DNA of 64,000 nucleotides from positions 35,068 to 99,067 of the forward strand of contig MU831875.1 of NCBI GenBank assembly GCA_029204225.1. Reading direction: 5' to 3'. This DNA comes from Diphasiastrum complanatum. Its lineage: Eukaryota > Streptophyta > Lycopodiopsida > Lycopodiales > Lycopodiaceae. Made by a program: the position numbers and the translations under genes. Shown one piece after another: positions 35,001 through 47,500 of this stretch (positions are counted from its first letter, which is position 1; each line of letters begins with the position of its first letter). The notes beneath the pieces were generated by a model. The model ran no database searches, was not told where the DNA came from, and was given only the letters and a program-made list of their open reading frames with translations.

Positions 35001-36078
35001 TCCCGCTACTAGATGCCAGTTGTTTCACACAGGGATGGTTCCAGCAGTGATGTATGCCTCCGAGATCTCGTTGCCAGGACTTTCTCTCCGGGACTGAGCA
35101 GGCATTTCCCGCATTCAGGCCACTATGTTGGGTCGCATGATACGTGCCAAGACTACCACCCCTCATGATATCCTATGTGCTGAGTTTGCTACTCCTCCGA
35201 TCATCCTTGAGGGCTTTTTTCGCCTTATTCTTTTTCTTCAACGGATTCAGGAGATTCGTGCATCTCACCCAGATAGATACATAGTTGCTACGCTTACATC
35301 TTCACGTGTCCTAGCTGATTCCCATGCCAAGCTATCCTGGTACCAGCAGGCGTCTGATCTCTTACGACATCTGAGCATCTCTATCATGGATCTTCCTCGT
35401 GGTACGCATTCATATACCTTAGGCTATTTATTCCGTCGATATATGCAGCAGACTTGGAGCTCCCTCCCACCTTCCCACATTCGATTGAGCTATTACCGGA
35501 CACACTTCCTCTCTCTGGATCATTCTGGTTTGCCACTGTTGCCACTCTATCTCTCACGGCCCCTGTCACGCGGCCTGTGCTATCGTCTTGGGCAGTTGCG
35601 CATTTCCTCTCATCAGCTTGCTATTGAGGCCGGTCGTGCATGGGATATCCCCTGGGAGCATCGTCTATGTCGCTTGTGCTCGTTGCAGGAGGTGGAAGAT
35701 GAAGCCCATTTCCTCCTCAGATGTCTGTTGTATTATGAGATACGGGGGAGGTATTATTGTCTCTTTCGCGATGGCCTATTTACACTTCGTAGTTTTGTCT
35801 CCTATCCTGATGCTCGTTGCTTGGGACTTCTTGTTCGTGAGATGCTTACTCTCCGTCAGTCTCATCTGCCTGTACCAAATCACCTGGGGTTAGACTCCCA
35901 GCAGCTGCTTCTCGGCTTATTTCAATTTTACTTTGTTCTACTTTCATTCGTAGCTAGTTTATAGCATTTTACGGCCACGTCCTCCTATGGATGATGCTCC
36001 CACTGTTGCTTGTACATATTTTCTTTTTGGTCTTATGCACCCACGGGTGCCCAAAAGACGTTAATAAAGCTTTCTTTC

Positions 36079-36150
<72 letters not shown>

Positions 36151-39100
36151 GATCATGTTACATTGAGTTGAGTTCAAATGCTCAAAGTAAACGTTACATT
36201 TCTTAAGATTTAAATGTCCAATGTTTACATTCATTATTCTTAAAAAACCATAACATATAAGCTACTATAGATACTTTAAAGATGTAGCATGTGTCCTTAC
36301 CTCATGATTCTTGTGCATTAGAACCCCAAAATCTACCTCATGATTGCAGTATTGGATCCTAAAATTTGAAACTACTTGAACAATGTTGGTTACCTCATTT
36401 GACATGATTACCTCATTGTGTGCACGCCAAAACCATAGAACCAAATCACGTCGTGAGACAATTTCCATTTTTGCCCTTGTACAAAATTTTAAAAACAATT
36501 GTCAGAATTTGCAGCTAAATAAGGTCTTGGTAAGCTTTATAAATCCATATGAAACTTAGTCCTACGATTTTCAAACAACCGTTTCAAAAACCAACCACTA
36601 GATGCCAACACATAAGCAGGAGATTATTATTCATCCTTCAAGCAACTAGACATTCATTAACTATCTTGTTTTGATTTCAAATGAGAATTAGAACTATCCA
36701 CTATCAAATACTTGACAATCTACTCAAATAGTGATGTTACCAATTACTTAAGTCTCAGTCTCTCTCTCTCTCTCTCTCTCAATGCGCCCTCCCGATGCGC
36801 TGCTGAGCTGATGCTGCTGACGCCCTGCTGACACCCGGATGACGCCCTGCTGACGCTCTCTCTCCTCCAATGCTCCACGCTCTACCTCCAGCGCTCCACC
36901 TACGATCCATCTCCAGCGCTCCACGCTCCACCTGCACTGCCATGGTCCCTCCTCGGGCCATCCGCAGGCCCTCCCGCTCCTCCCCTGCACCCGCTGTCAC
37001 CTCCCCTACCCCTGGTGCCCCCCCCCCCCCCTGTTGCTGCCTCCCCTACCTCTGCTGCCCTCCCTACCTCTGCCCACGTCCATGCTGCTGATGAGCCGCC
37101 CCCTGCTGCTGCCTCCCCTACCTCTGCCTCCATCGCTGCTGCTGGTGTGTCGCCCCCTGCTGCTACCTCCCACCTCCTCGGTGTTGCTAATGTGCCGCCC
37201 CCTGTTGCTACCTCCCCTACATCCCACCCCCTTGCTGATGGGGTGCCACCCCCTGCTGCTACCTCCCCTCGATGATGGTGTGCCGCCCCCTGCTGCTACC
37301 TCCCCTACATCCCCCCCCCCCCCCCCCCCCCCCCTCAATGATTGTGTGCCGCCCCCTGCTGTTGGTGTGCTGCCCGCTGTTGCGACCCCTGCTGACCCCC
37401 TCGCTAACCATGATGATGGCATCATCCTCGGTGTTGGCATTGATGCCCGATCTGCTTCCGATCCCATTCTTCCTACCCCGACCACTGTTAGCTCTCAACC
37501 TACAACCAGTATCCCCCCGTATACGCCCTCCAAATCAACCGAATTGTTGAAAAATCGATCAAATCAAGGCAGATTTCCAGATCTTGCGGCAAGAAATCTC
37601 GCAGTTGAAAGAAACGGTTACGTCCTTGATTCACGAGAAGAACATGCTGCAATCCAAAGTTGCATCACTCGAACAATCCATTGGGACCAAGCAGGCTACG
37701 GCTTCGGCGTCCGCCTCCAATATGATACGGGAACTAGAGACAAAGATTGAAAAGTAGCAAGAAGAGGCCCTTTCCTGGGCATCAGTTCTGAAAAAAGGCA
37801 TCAAACCAAGCGCTCCCATCTCCTAGGTTATCTCAGTCACCATCTCGGAAGAGAAATCTCGAGACCAAAAAGCGCACAACATTAGAGTTCGTGGGATCCC
37901 GGATACACAGGATGCCTTGGCTGAAGCCAAACGCTTTCTCGACACCACTCTCGGGCACAGAACAGATGGGTTAGATACAGCATGGAGGACCACTAGAGAT
38001 GCAGCCACACTCATCATTCGCTTCACTTCCCTAGAGAGTCGTCGAGATGCTTTGCGGTGCAGGGCTAAGCTACGTGGTACCACTATATACATGGATGATG
38101 ACCTCACGTATATCCAGGTAGAGGAGAGGCGTAAGGCCTTTCAGGCAGCCCTTGAGTCTGGCAGACGAGTCATTTACCGAGATGGACGAGTGCGTTTTCT
38201 TGACAACGCTCCTAGCAGCTCCCAGTGCTAGGGATTTGGGGTGCCCGGGGTTGGGAGCACCCCGGGGCCCCATCCACACCATCTTCGGATTAAAGTGTGG
38301 GATTGTGTCGGCATACACTCATCGTCCACGGCAGGGGACCTTGTTGATTTTATCACAGGTAGAGATATATTATTCTTTATGGAGACACATGAGAGCCCAG
38401 AGCGAGGACTTCCTTCCTTTCCTGGATATAGATGGGATTCCGTATTCCGACGCGACACTAGATCTGCCAGTGGCTGAGGTTCAGGTGGGGTCGCCTGCTT
38501 GTACACATAGACTCTCCATTCGAGTATTGACTTCATCCGACATGACGAGCAGGCCCGAAAATCTTCGAGACAGGCAAAGTTCTTCAACACCACTGATCAG
38601 TTGCGTGTTCGCGCCCTTGACAGTGCTATGCTTGGGGTTACCAGGACCTCCGCGGACAGTTTTGGACCTACTACTTCATATGGTGAGCACTTACTTCAGT
38701 TTGGAGAGGCACATGAGCTAGTCATCTATAATGGCTTACCCTGCTGGCCACATTCAGACAGTTATACTTGCCACCCCCACAGTGGAGGACAGTGTGTCGT
38801 TGACTACCTCCTGGGGTCACCATCCTTTGTACCCATAGTCTCTAACTTCCACATTTCCCCCACCACCCTTTCTGATCACTCATTTCTCTCCTTCGATATC
38901 AGCCACCTTCCACCCACTCATTCATCTACACTACCCATGATTACCCGAGCACCCACATACACATTTGATCCCATTTACATGCCATTGTATCGGCAGTCCT
39001 TGGCTTCACTTTTACACTCCTTTCCTCATGACAGTTCAATCAACACACAGGCTGCTTTTCTCACCACCTCTCTCCACATGGCGACATCACTAACCCTCCC

Positions 39101-41451
39101 CACAAAACCCCATCCCAGGAAGACTCGATGCACACCTCGACCACTGCACCCTCCATGGTTTCCGGTTTCCCATCATCCTGGTGCACTAACATTATCCAAC
39201 CCATCCATAAGAATGGTGACCCCATGATTCCGAGTAACTACCGCACCATCATGATTGGGCATGTCCTGGCGAAACTATATGGTACTATTCTTCAGTCTGT
39301 TGTGAGCTCAGAGGCGGAGACTAGGAGACTACATGCTATGGGTCAGGCAGGATTTCGAGCTCATTATTCTACCATGGATCACATCTTCACATTGCAGGCC
39401 CTGATTGAGGAGGCTAAGCACAGGAGAGAGAGGGTTTACTGCTGTTTTGTGGACTTCAGGAAAGCCTTTGATTCTATTCCTCGCTCATTGCTCATTCAGA
39501 GACTCCGCAACCTCGGCTTCTCCACCGACATCGTTCTTGTTGTGATGGCACTTTATGAGCGTGTCCTGGGATGTTTCCGGCATAGCAATGGCATATCCGA
39601 TCACATTTGGAGCACTATTGGGGTGAAGCAAGGTTGCTCCCTCTCACCAGTCCTCTTTGGCTTATATATTGATGAGTTGGAGAGAGTCGTTACACAGTGT
39701 GGTGGTGCTGGTTGCAGACTTGGGGACATCTTGATTGCTATCCTCCTTTATGTTGACGATGTGGTATTGGTCTCACCAACCAGAGAGGGTCTACAGCGAC
39801 AATTGGAATGCTTACATGAGTTCTGCACCAGATGGGGCCTAGGGGTGAACATTGGGAAGACTAAGGTTATGGTCTTCAACACCTCCATTCATGCAGCGAT
39901 AGGAGCTTACTTTGGGAGGACAGGTTCTAGAGGTAGTCCCCTCCTACACATACCTGGGAATTCTTTTTTCAGGTCCTACTTTTAGCATGAGACATGCCGC
40001 TACCACTCGACTGGGGAAGGGACACGCCTCCCTTGTTCAGCTAGAGAGATTTTGTTTCCGGAAGTCCATCCAGGATGCTCGCAGTAAGTGTCGCCTCTTT
40101 GATACATTGTCACCCCCACGGCTCTATATGCGGCAGAGGCATGGTGTACAGGTCTTCCCTCTTCACAGTGGGCCAGTCTTTCAAGACTACAGACCACTAT
40201 GCTAGCTCGGTTGATCCGTGCGAAGCCTTCTGTTCCACATGAGATTCTCCTGGCTGAGTTTGCAGTTCCACCTATCCAGATCGAGGCAGCTCTCCAGCTC
40301 ATTACCTATACATAGAGGATACAGGCGTTACCAGAGATGGACAGACGATACATACAGACTGCACTATCCTCCTCACAGCATCTTCATGATCAGGGCAACA
40401 GATTATCATGGTTTTCTCATGCATCACACCTCCTACTTGAGTCATTTGGTATCTCCATCACAGAACTTCCCTCAGGCACCCATCAGTACATCAGATGATT
40501 CCTCTATCGTGCATATCTAGAGCGGACTTGGCGTAACCAATTAGGGGTTAAGCTAGCTTTTTATAGGACACACTTCTTGGCGCTGGATGCATCAGGGACC
40601 CCGGTCATGCCACGTTACTTGGAGTTGGGACTATCACATTGCCTCAGATTCACACTGGGACAGCTCAGGGTGTCTTCTCATCAGCTAGCTATTGAGACAG
40701 GGAGGTTCCATGGTATTCCTAGAGAGGAGCGGATTTGCTAGTTATGCTCTCTAGGTGAGGTGGAGTCTGAGGAGCACTTTATCTTTAGATGCCCGGTATA
40801 CTATGAGATCAGAGGGCGATATCATTGTCTGTTTCGAGACATGCCTACCACTCTACGCTCTCTCATAGCCTATGAGGACTCACGATGTGTCACTTTGTTG
40901 GTACGCGAGATGTTCATACTACGGAGAGATTTACGCTGGACACCCCAGCGTTCTACCGCACAGCCACTAATTACTTCATTCTTCACTAGGCGGAGGTCCG
41001 TGATTTAGTACCTAAGGATGAGGATTGGGACGACGACGAGGATGATAGTCGCTCATATGCTCATAGAGATCAGAGACAATGTACCTCCTACCATCGCGTT
41101 ACTACCAGGATCACCAGACATCTTACGCAGAGACATACTACTACATATGCTCATGCTCAGACGACGTCGGCATGCTCCAGTGCCTTCTCATGTGATGACT
41201 CGCATTACATCCTTTTACAGCAGCAGCAGCAGCAGCATAGCCTTGACATCTTGACATAGATACAAATGATTATTATGCACACACACACTCTCGCATACGT
41301 GTCTATTTTAGCTTTTTAGTTGTACTAAATGTTTTATTACAGTTTTGGAGACGTTTTATACGCTCCCACGGTTACCACATACTTGACATGTACTTCATTA
41401 GTCTTATATGCCTTTTGGCATGGAAAAGACTTTAATAAAGCTTTCTTTCTT

Positions 41452-41519
<68 letters not shown>

Positions 41520-44500
41520 CCCTACGACCCATCCCTATGACCCCTAATGTTAATGGGCCATGCTTGTGAGCTATATTTAGGGGCCCATGTTATTTAGTTG
41601 AGCTGTAAAGTAATATTGCATGTAGTAGGGCACAACAGACCTATTATAGGATTTATATTTTTGATCAAGTAATAGACTTGGGAAATTACCAAGTATAGGA
41701 TTTAGAGTAGCACATGGTCTATTTACTTCTCAATCTAAGTATGCACATGAACTTCGTGAAAATTTCGGGATGTCAATGCAAACATATTTCAACCCCATAT
41801 GATTGTGGATGTATTCTTACGAAAGCTGAGGAAGATCAAGATGTAGATGAAACCTTATATAGACAACTTGTTGGAAGTTTGACTATCTAACGACTACTCG
41901 ACCAGATATTGCATATGTTGTTAGTATGGTTAATCAGTTTATGGCTAAGCCTAAGCAAGTTCATTGCAAAGCTACAAAGCAAATACTTAGATGTATTAAA
42001 GGTACATTGCGATTTGCTATCTTTTATGGAAGTCAAATGTTTTGCAGTTGCAAGGTTTTGTTGATGTGAATTGGGCTGTAGATGTGGTAGATCGAAGATC
42101 AACTACAAGTTATGTCTTTAGTCTTGAATCAAGTTCAATATCTTCAAGTTACAAGAAGCAACCTATCATTGCATTGTCATCTACAGAGGCAAAGTATCGA
42201 GCTACTATAGTCTACAAGTGCAGCATGTGAGGCAATTTGGTTACAGAGGATTCTACATGATCTTCATAAGGAACAGGAAACACCTACAGTACTTCAGTGT
42301 GATAACCAAAGTTGCATCAAGTTGGCAAAAATTCTGTTCTTCACAGCAGATCAAAACATATTGAAGTACAACAACATTTGTAAAAATAAACTTGAGAAGT
42401 TTAGAGAACTCCTAGGAGTGATAGATACCAAAATTAATACTAAGGGGGAGTGTTAAAAATTGATAATGATTTTGAAACCCTAATGTCAATGAGCCATGCC
42501 TATGAGCTATATTTAGGGGCCCATGTTAGTTAGATTAGCCATAGAATAATATTGCTATGTAGTAGGGGACACAGATCTATTATAGGATTTATATTTTTGA
42601 TCAACTAATAAACTTAGGAAATTACCAAGGATAGGATTTAGATTTAGGTTAAGCTTTTTGCTTTAGCTTTTACTTTAACCAAAGTGAAAGTTAGTCTAAA
42701 AATATTTAATGAGGTGATGCACCCTCCATTTATTCCATTGTAACTAATAATTCTGTCGAGTGGCCCATCATCGTGAGGGTATGGATTTCGCTTACCAAAA
42801 GAGGTAGGGAAGTCCTCCGACAACAAGCTAAGTTGAGGGGCGATGATCTCACTTACATAACAGTGGAGGAGAGGCATAATGCCTTCCACTAGGCCAAGGA
42901 TACTAATAGACGTGTGATATACAAGGATGGCTAGGTCAGTCACCTTGATGGTGCACTTAGAAGCTCCCGTAAGTAAGGAGTTGGGCACCTCGGGCATGGG
43001 AACATCCGGGGGCCCCATCCACACCCTCTGAAGATTGGGGTGTGAAAATGTGAAGGGACCAATTCTCGGCGATAGAAAATTACTTGACATCATTTCACAG
43101 GGTGACATGATGTTGCTCATAGAGACACATGAGAGAGGACTACTATATTCTCAAGGGTTCATATGGTATTCAGTGTTAGGGTAAAGCAATTTTCAGCGAG
43201 CGGCAGAGGTTCAAGTGGAGTTGCATGTCTATAAGAGGAATCACTACACTTGAGCCTTGAGTTTATCAGTCATGATGAGCACGCTTGTTATATATGGATC
43301 CGTCCTCTAGGGGAGCGTTTTGCATAATTAAATTGGACAAGAACATCTTTGTTGCTACATGGTACTTTCCTCCTGAGACATCTTCCTTTGTTGAGGATAT
43401 TGATTCTCCTTAGACTAATCTACCTTCTCACATTATCTGATACTCAGAAAGAGGGCACATATTATTGACTGATGACTTAAATGCCAGGACTACTTCACAG
43501 CACACTGCACTTCGTGATGGTACCAACCAGCTACGCATACATGCTATTGATGAGGATGATATAAGCATTACGAGGACTTCTGAATATGACATAGGACCAA
43601 GATACTCTCACCCACCCTTGCCGAACTACTCAACAAAGTAATCACTACTAGCTTTCCTCCATTCTAGTGCACTGATATCAACCACCACATCCATAAACGT
43701 GGTCACTGGTGACAACATGAGAGCGGAAAACTACCATACCATCATGATCGGGCATGTCATTGCAAAGCTATATGGCACTATCTTACAGTTGACTATGAGC
43801 ATGGTGGCAGAAACCAGGAGATTATGTGCAATGGGCCAGGCTGGTTTTAAAGAAGATTATTCCACCACAAACTATTCCCTCACAATCAAATCCACTATGC
43901 GAGACACAAACGGGAGAGAGTCTGTTCTGCTTCATGGATTTCAGGAAAGCCTACTCCTCAGTTCCACAAACCTTGCTTATTCAAAAATTACGAGACCTAG
44001 GCTTTTCAATGGACACGGTGTTGGTTGTGATGGCACTCTATGAGAGAATATGGGGCTGCTTTAGGAGTGATACACCAACTAGCCATAGAGAGACGACACT
44101 TCCAGGAAATTCAACGTGACGACAGGATATGTCAGATGTGCTCACTGGGGGAGGTTGAGTCCAAAAAGCACTTCATCTTCAAATGTTCAATGCTCTATGA
44201 GATACAAGGGGAGATTACTGCCACATGCCTCTGCACTCTATCATTGCCTACGAGGATCCCAGAATTGTTGCCCTTATGATTCGTGCGATGTCTCTACTAT
44301 GGAGACGCATATATCAGGACTATCAATCAAATCATCACAAAATAGAATCCCAAATCACCACCTTCTTCTCCAAGAGAACCAGATTTCAAGTCGCAGGATC
44401 ATGGATGGGACATAATTATACGTACACATGATCAGCATAGAGACCAAAGACAGTGGATATCACATAGCTAGTGCCTCTCAACGCACCATAAGAGTACACA

Positions 44501-47500
44501 GTCTACGATCCTGAACCCCCAAGCATAAGTTGCTAGCTGGGTTTCGAAAGAATCCAGATTCTCATGGATGGACCCAATGTTGACAAAGAAGCAAATGACA
44601 ATCAGCAAGGAAAAAGACAAAAAAAATAAAAATAAATTAAATTAAATAAAAGACGGACCATAATATTGTAGACGAGCTACCAAGACATAAACAAAATACA
44701 AAATACTAGAAACGAACCGGGCTCCTTAGCTCCCCACTTTTTTGAATTCTAATAATAATCATCTTAAACATACCAAAAGCTGAAATGCCAAACATAAAAC
44801 CAAAAGAATAAAATAGTTCGAAGATCTTTCATGATTTTCTTGAATAAGTAACCCTTATGGAGTAACAAACCATTAGATTGCTTAATTGGTTTACAAAAGC
44901 ATCTCCACTAATAGAAAGATGACATATCCTATAGAATTGAGAAGTGATAATTTCATATTTAACAAAATCAGAAATATCTGAAAAAATATGAGGCATGCAA
45001 TAGTTGGCGGCAAAATGCGCGACTTCTCTCCTCATACCATGACCAAATCTGTCACCAACCTGCAAAATAACCTTTCAATGCAATGCTAGAAGAAGCTATA
45101 AAATTTCCGTTAGCTCTTTGCTGTGGAGGTCAATCCTGTATAAACGACCCCAAACACATGCTTTGACATCACAACAAAATTGCAACAACCGTATGATAGT
45201 TGACATTCAACTTACGACGTTTTAGCATACTAAACAGCACATCCATCAAGTCATTTAAATACCTTGAGCTCAATTGCAGAAAGTGTTTTCTGCAGTCTTC
45301 GCATGCAAAGAAATGGCTTATAAATTCATGCATAGCTTCAAACGCAGCTGAACTTTCAGTATCATCCACTCTGGTTGATAAGGAATGAAAAAGAAGCCAA
45401 AGACCACAGCTGCCAAATTGTAACAGTTCATATCAGCAGAGCAACTTATATAGTATGCATACAAAGCTTACATAAAGAGCTTGTGGCAAGCTTCAGATGA
45501 AGTAGGTAATAAGACTTCTGGAAGCTACAATAAACCAATTTGTACTAGCTTCAGTCAACTTATAATGCCCCGGATGCTCAATGCAAGTACGACACATGAT
45601 AAATTTTTTAACAGTGCTTTATGAGGAGAATAATGAACCACGCGAGGAAGTATTTCCAAAGAGTGAGGATGAGATTGTTAAATAAAGGATGTAAAAATTT
45701 GGGTATCCACTAACGACTAGGCAATGTTAGGATCCACAAGGTAGAGATGCTGAAGTTGGGCAGTGAAACATTACAGACATTTATGAACATCATGACCTAC
45801 AAATGTATTGAATCAGGCTTTCAAGAGATCGGTAAGTGGAAGAGGTACTCTCTGTCTGCAAAGGACATGAGCAAGCTGCAAAGAAGTTCCAAATGATTTT
45901 GGTAGGCTACCTGCTTGCCAAATGGTTCAGATCCATCATTAAAAAAAATATTTATAATTTGGTGGACAAGCTGAAGCAGAGCACCTTCACAGGCATGCTT
46001 CAGGCCTAAATATTCAACAAGTAATCACCTTGAAGCCATAAGAGCAATCTCAGAGAGATCACAACAAAAAGGTAATTTCCTAAATGTACTTTTGTGGATT
46101 TCAAGAAAACCTTTGCTTCAATCCAAGAAAAATGAAAGTGATAGAATGATAAGGCTATAAGTTCCAACTTATGAGCAGCAAAGGAGATGGCTAAATTCGC
46201 AGGATCGCTTGTGATGGAACTTTATTGCATGAAAACTTTTTTTTTATTTTTTTTATTTTTTTTTATTTTTTTTTATTTTTTTTTAGGGGGGGGTTGTGGT
46301 GGTGGTTCATATAAGAGATTACACATTGCTCATACTTGCTTTTGCGTTTGATGTCATCCTCTTTCCTAAAGACAGTGAAAAGATACAGAGACGCTTAAAT
46401 GCACTTGAAAAATTTGTAAGCTCGCTGATATGGCCATGAACATGGATAAACCAAAATCATGGTCATTGGAGTGAGACGAGAAGTTGAATATCACATTCAA
46501 AAATAGCAAATTAGAAGAGGTATTTTCTTTAAAATACTTACGCCGATTGTAAGTCAAATACATGGGCAAAAAGAAAGTCCTAGGGCTGTCAAAAGTTGTC
46601 TTTGCAGTGCAGAAAAATTGGACAAATATTCAAATATGGAACTGGAAGATGAGAAGATCTAAGTTTGTCACATCTATCGAGGGGCTTGGTGTGAACATAC
46701 ATACCACATACCCAATCCTATTTAATCAAAACAACCCAAAGAAAACTATTTGACAGAATCAAGATTACTTGTATTCACAAAATATATTCATTTACCTTGC
46801 CCTCACACAGTACAACCAAAAGAAACAAGTGAAAAAATCTAACCTGTATCCACGAGTATCATTGCGGCTGCCACGACAAGAGATCTACATCAAAGAGATT
46901 TTCAAAATGTTATAGGTGTTTAAATGCTCCTCATATTTTAAATCATAGAGCATTTATGTTAATATTTTAGACATCAAGTCATATAGTTATCCAAGTAAGA
47001 ATTTGACTTTAAATGGCCTCAACATTATGAAAACTTGGTAAAGAGTGTCCAAATTAGAATGATTCAGTAGCAGATCATGCTAATTATGAAAGCTAAAAAT
47101 TTGGAGGGCTGATATGTTTTCAGTTCTTGAGAAAAGCTAAATATATTGAATTATAAGTACAATCCTCCAGGTCTTGTTGGATTCTTCCAGTAACACCAAT
47201 ATTTGTCAACTAGGCACACAACAAGGTAGCTGAATGCTAAGCAAATTCAGTGAAAAAATTTATCTTATACGCATTACGATGAAGGAACCAGGTCCAGATT
47301 TCAGCAGTTAATCAATAAGCTCCTTATGTCAACCCAAGGGCTGGAAGGTCGATTTTGCACGCCTAACTACCTAGAATTAGCCAGTATCTAACCTCAGGTA
47401 GACAAAGACCTAGGGAGATTACATGACAGCTGACTATGGAACTCATGATCGGCCGAGTAATTACAGGACAATAGTGTGGCCATGTAAGTAGGAGTTTCTT

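Larger units (their letters stand above)
33346..36148 (+). mobile_element. LINE 1, 5'-truncated non-LTR retrotransposon
   Basis: It starts in the linker after the endonuclease and holds RT and the C-terminal domain. The 3' end is TTAATAAAGCTTTCTTTCTTCC followed by (TC)n. Intron sequence of QSOX lies on both sides. Similar ends occur in LINE 2 and LINE 3, which defines one family. Confidence 0.85.
36759..41516 (+). mobile_element. LINE 2, near full-length non-LTR retrotransposon
   Basis: It begins with a (TC) run (36759-36780), then ORF1, ORF2 (endonuclease, RT, C-terminal box) and the AATAAAGCTTTCTTTC(TC)n tail. Relative to LINE 3 it lacks about 300 bp near 39155, between endonuclease and RT. 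Many frameshifts are present. It lies in the 8.8-kb QSOX intron. Confidence 0.85.

Noticed and set aside
36900-37498. Gly-rich and Ala/Pro-rich frames on both strands
   Set aside because: Translations of the LINE 2 minisatellite and C runs in different frames. Composition is dictated by the repeat.
42644-43120. 158-residue - strand frame
   Set aside because: It runs antisense through LINE 5, whose + strand ORF1 and endonuclease matches are clear.
44829-45065. QSOX exon on the - strand next to the Erv exon
   Set aside because: The open frame lacks QSOX motifs, and the neighbouring exons already join in phase without it.
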